DNA from: an uncultured Riemerella sp.
GTDB taxonomy: Bacteria > Bacteroidota > Bacteroidia > Flavobacteriales > Weeksellaceae
Length of the DNA stretch: 13,020 nt
Direction: 5' to 3'
NCBI GenBank assembly: GCA_938037185.1
Contig: CALHQK010000111.1
Span: 1-13,020 of the forward strand
Notes under the pieces: model-generated
Seen by the model: the letters and a program-made list of their open reading frames with translations, nothing else
Databases searched by the model: none
Told to the model about the DNA's origin: nothing
Shown here: positions 1-7,337 of the stretch, in pieces
Position numbering within the stretch: the stretch's first letter is position 1
Layout: each line of letters starts with the position of its first letter
Translations under genes and position numbers: made by a program

Positions 1-1592
1 TCCGTTCCTGATGGGCGGATGGCTACTTTCGTGCCGTCTTCCGTGTAGTATATCAGCACATTAGACTTAGGAATATCGGTCATTTCTGCTTTTTCATCTT
101 TCACTAAATCCCATGCAGTCTGCTCCTGAAAATCTTTCACAAGAACCACTTTGGAACCAGCTAGTTCTTTCACTGGATTATTACGGAAATCTGACATCAT
201 TTTTTTGATTTCTTCTGCTCCTTCTCTTCCTTTTCTCACCACATTGACCAGAGCCTCTTGATAAAGCCCTAAATCCTTATAAATCTCTATCATATACTGG
301 AAAATACTGCTGCCCTGAGCCTTGCACCATGCTGCTATTTCGCAGGCAAGAAGGATAGAACCGCACGAATCCTTATCTCTTACGAAATCCCCTGTCATAA
401 AACCAAAACTCTCCTCTCCTCCGCAGACAAATTTTTGTTTTCCTTCGGCTTCGCGAATCATTTTACCAATCCATTTGAAGCCTGTAAGTCCTGCTTTGCA
501 CTCTATTCCGTATTTTTTAGCAATATCAAAGAAAATATCCGAAGTCACGATAGTAGAACCGATGAACTCACTTCCTGTAATTTTCCCTGCTTTTTTCCAT
601 TGGTCAAGGATGTAATAAGTCAGGATAGTATTGGTCTGATTTCCGTTAAGCAGCTGGATTTTCCCTTCAAGGTTTCTAACCGCAATACCAAGTCTGTCTC
701 CATCTGGGTCACATCCGATAACAATATCTGCATTGGTAATTTCTGCCAAGTCCGTCGCCATCGTAAGAGCCGCTGGTTCTTCTGGGTTAGGGCTTTCCAC
801 TGTTGGGAAATTTCCACTTGGAATCATCTGCTCTCTCACCAAATCCACCTTTGCAAATCCAGCCTTTTTAAGGGCTTTTGGGATTGTAGTGTAAGTAGTC
901 CCATGGATAGAAGTGAAAACAATGTTCAGATTATCTCTCCCAACATTCTGATAAAGAGAGTTTTGCATACAAGCATCTATATAAACATCATCCTGCTCCT
1001 CGCCTATCCATTCTATCAAATCATCATTTCCATTAAACTTAATATCTTGAAATTTAACGGAATACACCTCTTTGATAATCGCTTTATCATTCGGCGGGAC
1101 AATCTGCGCTCCATCATTCCAATAAACCTTGTAACCATTGTATTCAGGCGGGTTATGCGATGCTGTAAGTACTATTCCTGCATTACATTTTTTATTTCTC
1201 ACCGTGAAAGAAAGCTCTGGCGTAGGGCGGTGCTCCTTGAAAAGCAAAACATTGATTCCATTAGCCGTAAGCACATCTGCTACTATTTTCCCAAATTCTT
1301 TGGAATTATTTCTCACATCATAGGCGATAGCAACTTTGATAGTTTCGCCTTTAAACTGCTGGTGCAGGTAGTTTGCCAGCCCCTGAGTAGCCTGTCCAAG
1401 TGTATATTTATTGAGCCTGTTGGTTCCCACGCCCATCACTCCGCGCATTCCTCCTGTCCCAAATTCTAACTCTTTATAAAAAGAATCTTCTAATTCTGCT
1501 CCATTTTCATCTATCAACTGCTGAACTCTAGTTCTTGTTTCTTCATCAAAAGACTCTGAAAGCCAAAGCTTTGCTTTTTCTATTGTTGTCAT
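1..1592 (-). CDS. Phospho-sugar mutase (phosphoglucomutase/phosphomannomutase), 3' end cut by window edge
   Basis: Alpha-D-phosphohexomutase, interconverting hexose 1- and 6-phosphates through a phosphoserine enzyme; a cytosolic supplier of sugar phosphates for envelope glycans. The frame is open from an ATG at 1590-1592 to the left edge (530 codons seen; the PGM2-like family is about 570-580 aa, so roughly 40 residues are missing). Motifs in order: FGTGGMRG near residue 44; the active-site loop TASHNPPEYNGYK, with the phosphoserine codon at 1158-1160; the metal-binding loop DPDGDR around 705-722; and the phosphate-binding loop VRPSGT at the left edge, encoded at 3-26. All four functional loops are therefore present and intact. 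It is the last visible gene of a minus-strand unit, 18 nt after the GIN-domain lipoprotein. Glucose versus mannose specificity cannot be read from sequence alone. Confidence 0.95.
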   Translation of the reverse strand, partial: MTTIEKAKLWLSESFDEETRTRVQQLIDENGAELEDSFYKELEFGTGGMRGVMGVGTNRLNKYTLGQATQGLANYLHQQFKGETIKVAIAYDVRNNSKEFGKIVADVLTANGINVLLFKEHRPTPELSFTVRNKKCNAGIVLTASHNPPEYNGYKVYWNDGAQIVPPNDKAIIKEVYSVKFQDIKFNGNDDLIEWIGEEQDDVYIDACMQNSLYQNVGRDNLNIVFTSIHGTTYTTIPKALKKAGFAKVDLVREQMIPSGNFPTVESPNPEEPAALTMATDLAEITNADIVIGCDPDGDRLGIAVRNLEGKIQLLNGNQTNTILTYYILDQWKKAGKITGSEFIGSTIVTSDIFFDIAKKYGIECKAGLTGFKWIGKMIREAEGKQKFVCGGEESFGFMTGDFVRDKDSCGSILLACEIAAWCKAQGSSIFQYMIEIYKDLGLYQEALVNVVRKGREGAEEIKKMMSDFRNNPVKELAGSKVVLVKDFQEQTAWDLVKDEKAEMTDIPKSNVLIYYTEDGTKVAIRPSGT

Positions 1593-1610
1593 ACTTTTAA
1601 CTTTTATAGT

Positions 1611-2306
1611 TTATTTTTTTATTACTAACGCTTTATCTTCCTCCAAAACTTTCTTTACAGGATTGCCTTTATAGCTTAGTTTTGCGTTATTTTTTAGTTT
1701 TCCTTCTAATTTTTCTTCGACCGAAATTTCTGCCAAAGCATCATCTTCAGCCTTGATTTTCAGGTTATTTACAAACCAATACGGCGACACCATCACAGCA
1801 GAATCCCTCATCACCACTTCTGCTTCCAGCGTTTTCCCAAACATCTCCAACCGAGCATTATCATAGAGATTTATCTCAGCTTTATTGGATAAAATCGCTC
1901 CTGCTAATTTTGTATTATCTTCCATTTTCAGGCTAAAATCATCCATCATCATTTGGCTGGAAATATTAAATTCTGCCGAATTCTGCATTTTCATTTTAGA
2001 AATTTTCCCAGAAGAATACAAAATGATATTATACACTTCTACCCCTTCGGTTTGTCTTTTCTCACTGATAGTCAATTCTTTATCCTTAACTTTGATTTTT
2101 AAATTTTCAAAAATATTAGGATAAGTCTCCACTGTCAGTTTATTTTCAGTGCTTTGTATATAGGACACTTTGAAATTTCCATCCAAATGCAAAGCGCTAA
2201 ATTCCTCTATTTTCACCTCCTGCGTTTTTATTTCACTTCCTTCGGGCTGAATTTTCCCACAAGAAATCAGCACCAAAACAACTACTATGTAGAAGAGGTT
2301 TTTCAT
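1611..2306 (-). CDS. GIN-domain (DUF2807) putative lipoprotein
   Basis: A 231-aa exported protein. The N-terminus has a short basic start, a hydrophobic stretch (residues 4-14) and a lipobox LISC with Cys16 as the expected lipidation site, so it is probably anchored in the membrane facing the periplasm or the surface. The rest is beta-rich with repeating short strands. It begins with a stretch (FSALHLDGNFKVSYIQ, about residues 36-51) typical of the putative autotransporter-adhesin head GIN domain, PF10988, which is very common in Bacteroidota; no enzymatic role is established for that family. The start overlaps the stop of the upstream membrane-protein gene by 4 nt (ATGA), indicating translational coupling. 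The family call rests on recognition of the pattern; an adhesin role is only a family-level guess. Confidence 0.85.
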   Translation of the reverse strand: MKNLFYIVVVLVLISCGKIQPEGSEIKTQEVKIEEFSALHLDGNFKVSYIQSTENKLTVETYPNIFENLKIKVKDKELTISEKRQTEGVEVYNIILYSSGKISKMKMQNSAEFNISSQMMMDDFSLKMEDNTKLAGAILSNKAEINLYDNARLEMFGKTLEAEVVMRDSAVMVSPYWFVNNLKIKAEDDALAEISVEEKLEGKLKNNAKLSYKGNPVKKVLEEDKALVIKK

Positions 2307-2701
2307 CTATTATTCATCAAAAATTTTATAATCTGTTCTGCTTCATCTTGGCTAAAACCATCTATTTTACGCTTTTTATCTCCGTAATGAATCACTATGG
2401 AGGTCCAACGGTTTTTTCTCACCACTACTTCCTTGATTTTGGATTTTTCAATCTTGCTTTCGGTGTTAATCAACCAAAATTGAAGCGCGAAAATCACCAG
2501 CCAAAGCACCGCCGAAATGGTCTTAAAATGAGAAACCTTACCAAAGTCAAAATCATTCTGATACAAGTCAAACAAATAGATAGCAATAAACACGAAAGAT
2601 GCCGATAAATAAAGCAGTTTATTCGTTTTCTTGTTATCTGTAATCTCAAAATATTCTGGATAACTCGTTATGGTGGTTTTCCCAAATGATATGCTGTTCA
2701 T
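2303..2701 (-). CDS. Small membrane protein with two helices and a cytosolic C-terminal domain, function unknown
   Basis: A 132-aa protein that I do not recognise with confidence. It has an N-terminal 28-residue beta-like part, two transmembrane segments (about residues 29-47 and 62-79) joined by a short polar loop, and a C-terminal 50-residue domain. That domain is basic then amphipathic (RKNRWTSIVIHYGDKKRKID, then an acidic helix). The shape, two helices followed by a small beta domain ending in a helix, resembles bacterial PH-like (YcxB/bPH-type) membrane proteins, but this is only a resemblance. Its start lies 1 nt after the glycosyltransferase stop and its stop overlaps the lipoprotein start by 4 nt, so it is certainly part of that transcription unit. 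It may help the lipoprotein or the glycosyltransferase at the inner membrane (inference). Confidence 0.8.
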   Translation of the reverse strand: MNSISFGKTTITSYPEYFEITDNKKTNKLLYLSASFVFIAIYLFDLYQNDFDFGKVSHFKTISAVLWLVIFALQFWLINTESKIEKSKIKEVVVRKNRWTSIVIHYGDKKRKIDGFSQDEAEQIIKFLMNNR

Positions 2702-2702
2702 C

Positions 2703-3656
2703 TTAAATTTGTTCTTCTATATTGTAATTTTTGTGTTCTCTATTGGTTCTGATAATCATCTCTCCAAGAAATCCTCCTATAAAAAGTAAAGTTCCCAAAA
2801 TCATCATCGTCAGCGAGATGAAAAACCATGGATTATCAGCGATTAGATGTCCGTATTGTTTGTGGACATAGACTGCTATCAATTTGGAAACTCCAAGCCA
2901 AAATGCCGAAAGGAAACCGATGATAAACATCAAAGTACCGACCGCACCGAAAAAATGCATCGGACGCCCGCCAAAACGACTGATAAACCAAAGTGTAACC
3001 AAATCCAAAAAGCCACGGATAAAGCGTTCTGTCCCAAATTTAGAACTTCCGTAAGGTCTTGCCTGATGCTTCACTTCTTTCTCCGTAATACGCTTAAAAC
3101 CAGCATTCGCCGCTAAAACAGGAATATATCGGTGCATATCGCCATAGACATCTATGGATTTTACGACTTGTTTTTTATAGGCTTTCAGACCACAATTGAA
3201 ATCGTGCAGATACACTCCAGAAACCTTTCTCGCTGCTGCATTGAAGAGCTTAGATGGCAGGTTTTTAGTCATCACATTATCAAATCTTTTCTTTTTCCAG
3301 CCAGACACGATGTCATAATTTCCATTGACTACCATATCGTACAGCTCTGGAATTTCCTCTGGAAAGTCCTGTAAATCAGCATCCATTGTAATCACCACAT
3401 CTCCAGACACTTTCTCAAATGCCGCATGCAGCGCCTGTGATTTCCCATAGTTTCTGGAAAATTTTATTCCATGAATATGGTCATTTTCCCTGCAAAATCC
3501 TTCTATAATTTCCCAAGATTTATCCGTACTACCATCATCTACAAACCAAATTTCATAAGAAAGCTGGTTTGCCACACACACCTTATCAATCCTAGAAAAA
3601 AGCTCTTTCAGGGATTCCTCCTCATTCAACAAAGGGATAACTATAGAGAGATTCAT
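2703..3656 (-). CDS. Family 2 glycosyltransferase with two C-terminal membrane helices (GtrB/DPM1-like)
   Basis: Inverting GT-A glycosyltransferase of the polyprenyl-phosphate sugar transferase type, expected to move a sugar from a nucleotide donor to a lipid-phosphate carrier on the cytosolic face of the inner membrane. The N-terminus MNLSIVIPLLNEEES is the usual GT2 first strand; DDGSTD at residues 40-45 binds the nucleotide, and DADLQD at 92-97 contains the metal-binding DxD. Two membrane helices follow at about 236-259 and 277-300. The ATG at 3656 is chosen because the frame extends to an ATG at 3698 that would add 14 residues ahead of the conserved first strand, and a weak -7-like element lies at 3696-3703. 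The length of 317 aa fits the family. It heads the four-gene unit that ends with the sugar mutase. The sugar and acceptor are unknown. Confidence 0.92.
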   Translation of the reverse strand: MNLSIVIPLLNEEESLKELFSRIDKVCVANQLSYEIWFVDDGSTDKSWEIIEGFCRENDHIHGIKFSRNYGKSQALHAAFEKVSGDVVITMDADLQDFPEEIPELYDMVVNGNYDIVSGWKKKRFDNVMTKNLPSKLFNAAARKVSGVYLHDFNCGLKAYKKQVVKSIDVYGDMHRYIPVLAANAGFKRITEKEVKHQARPYGSSKFGTERFIRGFLDLVTLWFISRFGGRPMHFFGAVGTLMFIIGFLSAFWLGVSKLIAVYVHKQYGHLIADNPWFFISLTMMILGTLLFIGGFLGEMIIRTNREHKNYNIEEQI

Positions 3657-3740
3657 TAATTTAAATTGAAAAAATTTTCCCAAAATTAAAGAAAACAAAT
3701 CATAAAATCATATTTTTCTTTTAAATTTGAAAAAAAGCCT

Positions 3741-3748
3741 TATATTTG
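3741..3748 (+). promoter_or_regulatory. -7 promoter element of the SRP RNA gene
   Basis: TATATTTG matches the Bacteroidota -7 consensus TAnnTTTG exactly and lies 4 nt before the first base of the SRP RNA stem, where initiation by a flavobacterial sigma-A holoenzyme is expected. I see no clear -33 TTG at the usual distance, only a T-rich stretch. Confidence 0.7.
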
Positions 3749-3752
3749 CACC

Positions 3753-3845
3753 GGCAAGTCCTACACAACCAGCTCCTGAAAATCCTCCAGGGTGGGAACG
3801 CAGCAAAGGTAATCGGTTGTAGCGGTGTGATGTAGGTAGCTTGCC
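3753..3845 (+). ncRNA. ffs: Signal recognition particle RNA, small bacterial type (4.5S-like)
   Basis: RNA component of the signal recognition particle, which binds Ffh and targets ribosomes making membrane proteins. The terminal stem is clear: GGCAAG (3753-3758) pairs with CTTGCC (3840-3845), CCTACA with TGTAGG, and CAACC with GGTTG. The apical domain carries the diagnostic symmetric loop: CAGG (3788-3791), a short GTG/CGC stem, the GGAA tetraloop (3795-3798), then AGCA (3802-3805), equivalent to the Ffh-binding site of E. coli 4.5S RNA. At about 93 nt with a single hairpin, it lacks the Alu domain of the large Bacillus-type RNA. Ends are set by the terminal stem; the mature ends could differ by a few bases. 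Confidence 0.93.
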
Positions 3846-3851
3846 TTTTTT
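3840..3851 (+). terminator. ffs: Intrinsic termination site of the SRP RNA
   Basis: The last arm of the SRP RNA stem (CTTGCC) is followed directly by six T residues (3846-3851), so the terminal stem of the RNA itself appears to act as the terminator hairpin. Confidence 0.65.
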
Positions 3852-3871
3852 GTTTTATTTAAAATTAATAA

Positions 3872-3897
3872 AAAAAGCCCAGAATACTGAGCTTTTT
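3872..3897. terminator. Bidirectional intrinsic terminator between ffs and the PF04020 gene
   Basis: AAAAAGC (3872-3878) pairs with GCTTTTT (3891-3897). The stem continues as CAG/CTG after one mismatch and is capped by an AATA loop. A-rich flanks on the left and T-rich flanks on the right let it work on both strands: as back-up termination for the SRP RNA and as terminator for the minus-strand gene ending at 3904. Confidence 0.75.
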
Positions 3898-3903
3898 ATT
3901 TTT

Positions 3904-4239
3904 TTAATCATCACTAGGCAGCAGTATTGATGTGATAAAAGACATCAACACACTGAATGCTAATGCCCACCAGAAGCCATCTACCACCATTCCATCTACA
4001 AAATAATCTGCCAGCATAATAATAGCAGCATTGATAACCAAAGAAAACAGACCCAGTGTGAGAATAGTGAGCGGCAACCCGAAAAACTGGAAAACAGGCT
4101 TTATAAAAACATTGAGAAGCGCAAGCACTATAACAAAAAGAAAAGCCGTTCCAAAGCTGTTAAAATGCACACCATCAAGCACTTGCTGCAAAAAATAAGC
4201 AATCGCAGCCGTTACTATAAGTCTAACAACTATATTCAT
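3904..4239 (-). CDS. PF04020-type ('phage holin family', YvlD-like) small membrane protein
   Basis: A 111-aa, almost wholly hydrophobic protein with four predicted membrane segments (about residues 5-20, 30-47, 54-78 and 86-107). It shows the family pattern of an N-terminal LI-x3-AI-A-Y stretch, NVFIKPV with a following PLTILTLGLF, and a helix with VINAAIIMLADYFV. Database names for this family include 'phage holin family protein' and '4 TMS phage holin, superfamily IV', but members are ordinary chromosomal genes of unknown function and nothing phage-like is nearby. It lies 11 nt after the UPF0173 gene, so the two are probably one transcript, ending at the bidirectional terminator just beyond the stop. 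Confidence 0.85.
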   Translation of the reverse strand: MNIVVRLIVTAAIAYFLQQVLDGVHFNSFGTAFLFVIVLALLNVFIKPVFQFFGLPLTILTLGLFSLVINAAIIMLADYFVDGMVVDGFWWALAFSVLMSFITSILLPSDD

Positions 4240-4250
4240 AATTTTTTTAT

Positions 4251-4931
4251 TTAAATTTCAAATTCTTCTCCCAATTTTGGTAAAATAAGTTCTATATTCT
4301 TCTCCTTAAAATACTGCTCTGCTTCAGCGTGGTTAATCGTAATTGGCGGAAAAGTATCAAAATGACAGCCGATAACTTTTTTAGTTTTTATCAACTCCGA
4401 AGCCGCGAAACAAGCTCCCTTGGCATCCATTGTATAATGCCCGCCAATAGGCAGAATAGCAAGGCTTATTTCACCAAAAACAGGACTTAAAAGAGCCATA
4501 TCCTGCACGACTCCAGTATCTCCCGCAAGATACAGATTTTTATTTTCAAAACCAAAAACATATCCTGATGCCGTTCCGCCATAAGTCCCATCAGGAAAAG
4601 AACTGGTATGCGCCGCAGAAACCATGGTTATTTTCATATCCTCTATTTGGGTAGAACCGCCGATATTTAAATCAATATTGTTTGAATGTCCAAAATAAGC
4701 ACAAACCTCCGGCTGAGCAATGATGACAGCTTTAGGATTAAACTGCAGGACTTCTTTTACATCGGCAGTATGGTCTCCGTGAGCATGTGTAATCAACACA
4801 TAATCAATGTCTTGTTTTTCAATATTAAAACCTGATTTCTCTTTTTGATAATTATAAAAAGGGTCTGTTAAAATAGTTTTTCCCTTGTAACTAATTAAAA
4901 AACAATTCTGTCCTAAAAATTTTACTTTCAT
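4251..4931 (-). CDS. UPF0173 metal-dependent hydrolase (metallo-beta-lactamase fold)
   Basis: A 226-aa cytosolic metallo-beta-lactamase-fold protein of the UPF0173 family (UlaG-like); the natural substrate is unknown. The sequence begins with the family's MKVKFLGQNCFLI strand and holds the metal motif HAHGDH (H49, H51, D53, H54). Further expected ligands follow in AAHTSSF, AGDTGVV and GCHFDTFPPI. The ATG at 4929-4931 is chosen; the frame stays open to an ATG at 4980-4982, but that adds 17 Lys/Asn-rich residues outside the family and would overlap the probable promoter. The family length, about 226-230 aa, supports the shorter form. It is the first gene of a two-gene unit divergent from the pyrimidine operon. 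Confidence 0.92.
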   Translation of the reverse strand: MKVKFLGQNCFLISYKGKTILTDPFYNYQKEKSGFNIEKQDIDYVLITHAHGDHTADVKEVLQFNPKAVIIAQPEVCAYFGHSNNIDLNIGGSTQIEDMKITMVSAAHTSSFPDGTYGGTASGYVFGFENKNLYLAGDTGVVQDMALLSPVFGEISLAILPIGGHYTMDAKGACFAASELIKTKKVIGCHFDTFPPITINHAEAEQYFKEKNIELILPKLGEEFEI

Positions 4932-4952
4932 ATTTTTAAAATTATTTTTGCT

Positions 4953-4984
4953 TAAAGATATTATTTTTTCCAAAAAAAGCAAAA
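4953..4984 (-). promoter_or_regulatory. Possible promoter of the UPF0173 gene
   Basis: On the minus strand, TTTTG (4980-4984) is followed after 19 nt by TATCTTTA (4953-4960), which matches the TAnnTTTG -7 consensus at seven of eight positions. Initiation would fall about 16 nt before the chosen ATG at 4931. The region is very AT-rich, so chance matches are easy. Confidence 0.35.
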
Positions 4985-5001
4985 TATATTTTTATTTCGC
5001 T

Positions 5002-5029
5002 TTTGGTTCTATTTTTTTTCATACCTTTG
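5002..5029 (+). promoter_or_regulatory. Probable promoter of the pyr operon
   Basis: TACCTTTG (5022-5029) is an exact TAnnTTTG -7 element. TTTG at 5002-5005 is a reasonable -33 element, 16 nt upstream, slightly shorter than usual. Initiation expected about 4-6 nt after the -7 element would fall at 5033-5035, at or next to the ATG of the leader ORF, so the transcript may begin with almost no 5' untranslated region. Confidence 0.7.
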
Positions 5030-5034
5030 TAAGA

Positions 5035-5106
5035 ATGAAAAAGAAAGAATTTTTAGAAAGTTTGTTGAGAGCAGATTTCTGCTCAAAAAGATATTTTATT
5101 TATTAA
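5035..5106 (+). CDS. Candidate 23-residue leader peptide of the pyr operon
   Basis: A short ORF (ATG at 5035, TAA at 5104-5106) between the probable promoter and the leader terminator. The peptide starts MKKKEFLESLL, is basic, and ends in an aromatic and Ile-rich tail (YFIY). It is not recognisable as a functional protein. Its interest is position: the stop codon overlaps the first bases of the terminator's 5' arm (which starts at 5105), so a ribosome finishing the peptide would cover that arm and stop the terminator folding. The last codons are U-rich in the mRNA (5092-5104), a likely UTP-dependent pause site. This parallels pyrL upstream of enterobacterial pyrBI. Translation is unproven; the ORF could be chance in AT-rich DNA, but its placement argues otherwise. 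Confidence 0.55.
   Translation: MKKKEFLESLLRADFCSKRYFIY
5069..5084 (+). promoter_or_regulatory. Candidate transcription-pause hairpin in the pyr leader
   Basis: GAGCAG (5069-5074) pairs perfectly with CTGCTC (5079-5084) around an ATTT loop. It stands just ahead of the U-rich tract 5092-5104, the arrangement of a pause hairpin followed by a UTP-sensitive pause. Too weak and without a direct T-run to be a terminator. Confidence 0.45.
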
Positions 5107-5136
5107 AACGAGGCTCGGTTGGCTTCGTTTTTTTTT
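5105..5136 (+). terminator. Leader terminator (attenuator) ahead of pyrB
   Basis: An 11-bp stem, AAAACGAGGCT (5105-5115) against GGCTTCGTTTT (5121-5131), with two G-U pairs and a CGGTT loop, runs into an unbroken T-run to 5136. It is a textbook intrinsic terminator, yet it sits between the operon promoter and pyrB, 28 nt before the pyrB start, so it must be read through for the operon to be expressed. That makes it an attenuator. Confidence 0.85.
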
Positions 5137-5164
5137 ATGTTTAAAACTAAAAAACTAATGAACT

Positions 5165-6067
5165 ATGCTGGCAATATCTCATTTTAGCCCAAAGAAAATC
5201 GAGCAGATTTTAGACCAAGCTTTAGAAATGGCAAATGGTAAAAAATACACAGCTCAGAATGAAATTTTCGTTTCCAATCTTTTCTTCGAAGACAGCACCC
5301 GCACCAAAATAAGCTTCGAAATGGCAGAAAGAAAACTTGGGCTTTCCGTTATTCCTTTTGACACTTCGCAGAGCTCCGTAAACAAAGGCGAAAGCCTCTA
5401 CGACACTGCGAAAACACTAGAAAGCATCGGGCTAAATCTTTTGGTAATTCGCCATGGACAAAACCAATATTACGATGAACTAAAAAACATCAAAATCCCT
5501 ATTATCAACGCTGGAGACGGCACAGGAAACCACCCGAGCCAGACCATGCTGGACTTGATGACCATAAAACAAGAATTTGGTTCTTTCAAAGACCTAAAAA
5601 TCACCATTGCAGGAGATGTGAAACACAGCCGCGTTGCCAATTCTGCTTGTGATATTTTGAGAAAATTAGGTTCGAAAGTTTATTTTTCTGGCCCTAGAGA
5701 GTGGTTTGACGAAGGCAGCCTAATGAACGGAACTTACCGAGAAATAGATGGACTAATTCCAGAAATAGATGTCCTCATGCTCCTAAGAATACAGCACGAA
5801 AGACATCACCAAAAAATAAAATATTCTCCAGAAGAATACCTCAGAAAATATGGGCTTACCAAAGAGCGAGAAAAGAAAATGAAGCCCAGCGCCATCATCA
5901 TGCATCCCGCACCAGTAAACAGAAATGTGGAAATAGACTCCGACTTGGTGGAATGCTCCCGCTCCCGAATTTTCAAACAAATGGAAAACGGAGTTTTCGC
6001 GCGAATGGCTATTTTAAAAAACATTTTGGAACAAAAAGGCTTTACATTCAAAGAAATAAATAAATAA
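5165..6067 (+). CDS. pyrB: Aspartate carbamoyltransferase, catalytic subunit
   Basis: Joins carbamoyl phosphate to L-aspartate, the committed step of pyrimidine synthesis. At 300 aa it has the normal length. The carbamoyl-phosphate loop STRT is at residues 44-47, the 80s-loop Ser and Lys at S71 and K74, RHGQ at 96-99, and HPSQ at 123-126; the aspartate-domain motifs [15 protein letters not shown] and HPAPVNR follow. Overall it reads like the Bacillus subtilis trimeric enzyme, and no pyrI regulatory subunit is in the window, so allosteric nucleotide control is unlikely and attenuation in the leader may take its place. The ATG at 5165 is the only sensible start, since the frame has a stop at 5159-5161. 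Another ATG at 5158 opens a different frame that ends at 5187. The A-rich stretch before the start is typical of Bacteroidota. Confidence 0.97.
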   Translation: MLAISHFSPKKIEQILDQALEMANGKKYTAQNEIFVSNLFFEDSTRTKISFEMAERKLGLSVIPFDTSQSSVNKGESLYDTAKTLESIGLNLLVIRHGQNQYYDELKNIKIPIINAGDGTGNHPSQTMLDLMTIKQEFGSFKDLKITIAGDVKHSRVANSACDILRKLGSKVYFSGPREWFDEGSLMNGTYREIDGLIPEIDVLMLLRIQHERHHQKIKYSPEEYLRKYGLTKEREKKMKPSAIIMHPAPVNRNVEIDSDLVECSRSRIFKQMENGVFARMAILKNILEQKGFTFKEINK

Positions 6068-6068
6068 T

Positions 6069-7334
6069 ATGAAAATCATTAAAAACGGAAAAATCCTTGA
6101 CCAACAAGGGAATTTAGTCCAAAAAGACATTCAGATAGAAAATGGTCTTATCACCAAAATTTCTGAAAACATAGAGAATCCAAACGCCGAAATCATAGAT
6201 GCCGAGGGGAAATTCATCAGCCCTGGGTTTATCGATGTGCATGTCCACCTTCGTGAGCCTGGCGGCGAGCACAAAGAGACCATCGCTACAGGTTCCATGG
6301 CAGCTGCAAAAGGCGGATATACCACTATATGCCCGATGCCAAACACCAATCCCGTTCCCGACAGAGCCGAGCGTTTCGATGATTTATTAAAACGAATCCA
6401 AAAATCCGCTGTCATAAAAATAAGACCTTATGGAGCTATTACAGAAGACTCCAAAGGCGCAAAACTAACTGACTTTCAGGTTTTAAAAGAAAAAGGAGCC
6501 GTAGGATTTACTGATGACGGCGTAGGAATTCAGGAAGCTGGCGTAATGTATGAAGCCATGCAGGAATCCACCAAGGTAAATCTACCCATCGTAGCCCACT
6601 GCGAAGACAATTCGCTTATTCTAGGAGGCTGTATTCATGATGGAAAAAAAGCCAAAGAATTAGGATTAAAGGGTATCCCAAGTGTTTGTGAATCAGTGCA
6701 TATCGCTCGTGATATTTTATTAGCCGAAGCTGCTGGCGCGCATTATCATGTCTGCCATGTTTCCACAAAAGAATCTGTGAGAGTCATCGCCGATGGGAAA
6801 AAGGCTGGAATCCGTGTAACTGCCGAAGTTTCGCCGCATCATTTGGTTTTAACCGAAGATGATATTCCTAATGCAGATACCAATTATAAAATGAATCCGC
6901 CACTCCGCGCCAAAGAAGACCAATTAGCTCTAATCAAAGGACTGGAAGAAGGCATTATCGACTGCATTGCGACCGACCACGCTCCACACACCGAAGATGA
7001 AAAAAGCCGAGGAATGTATGATTCGCCTTTTGGAATTGTGGGATTTGAGACCGCTTTCCCTGTCCTGCACACAAGATTTGTAAAAACTGGAAAATGGTCT
7101 CTGAAACAGCTCATCGACTGGATGACCATAAAACCAGCCGAGGTTTTTAACCTTGATAAAGTAGGAAAAATAGAAGTGGGATACTATGCCGACCTGACTT
7201 TCATTGACCTTGAAAAAACTCAAAAAGTAGACAAAAACACCTTCGTTTCCAAAGGAAGAAACACGCCTTTTGATGGCTGGGAATGCACAGGCTGGCCAAT
7301 AGCGACTTTTGTAAACGGAGAAAAAGTTTATTAA
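6069..7334 (+). CDS. pyrC: Dihydroorotase, class I (Bacillus/Aquifex type)
   Basis: Zinc enzyme that closes carbamoyl aspartate to dihydroorotate, the step after PyrB. The amidohydrolase motif HVHLREPG places zinc ligands at H58 and H60. The bridging aspartate is in TDDG (D150), further histidine ligands are in AHCED (H177) and CHVST (H230), and the catalytic aspartate is in ATDHAPH (D303). This set, with aspartate in place of a carboxylated lysine, marks the class I enzyme. Length 421 aa is normal and no key residue is missing. The start is 1 nt after the pyrB stop, so the two are translated from one message and may form a complex as in Aquifex (known for that species, inferred here). Confidence 0.97.
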   Translation: MKIIKNGKILDQQGNLVQKDIQIENGLITKISENIENPNAEIIDAEGKFISPGFIDVHVHLREPGGEHKETIATGSMAAAKGGYTTICPMPNTNPVPDRAERFDDLLKRIQKSAVIKIRPYGAITEDSKGAKLTDFQVLKEKGAVGFTDDGVGIQEAGVMYEAMQESTKVNLPIVAHCEDNSLILGGCIHDGKKAKELGLKGIPSVCESVHIARDILLAEAAGAHYHVCHVSTKESVRVIADGKKAGIRVTAEVSPHHLVLTEDDIPNADTNYKMNPPLRAKEDQLALIKGLEEGIIDCIATDHAPHTEDEKSRGMYDSPFGIVGFETAFPVLHTRFVKTGKWSLKQLIDWMTIKPAEVFNLDKVGKIEVGYYADLTFIDLEKTQKVDKNTFVSKGRNTPFDGWECTGWPIATFVNGEKVY

Positions 7335-7337
7335 AAT

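Noticed and set aside
435..1469. A 344-codon open frame on the plus strand
   Set aside because: It is antisense to the phospho-sugar mutase, whose four catalytic loops are all intact on the other strand. The plus-strand translation has no recognisable domain and a composition rich in Ser, Cys, His and Ile, as expected of a shadow frame.
3657..3698. Longer start for the glycosyltransferase at 3698
   Set aside because: It adds 14 residues before the conserved MNLSIVIPLLNEEES start, and a weak -7-like sequence lies there, so the ATG at 3656 is preferred.
3904..4239. Prophage remnant suggested by the 'phage holin family' name
   Set aside because: PF04020 members are common chromosomal membrane proteins. 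There is no endolysin, capsid, integrase or attachment site anywhere in the window.
5035..5164. PyrR-type antiterminator or a riboswitch in the pyr leader
   Set aside because: I could not find the conserved PyrR-binding loop or a convincing antiterminator fold that competes with the terminator; the ORF-plus-U-tract arrangement explains the layout better.
5137..5187. A 16-codon ORF between the attenuator and pyrB, overlapping the pyrB start
   Set aside because: It begins within the terminator's T-rich tail and has no supporting signal or recognisable content. A chance frame in AT-rich DNA is the simplest view.
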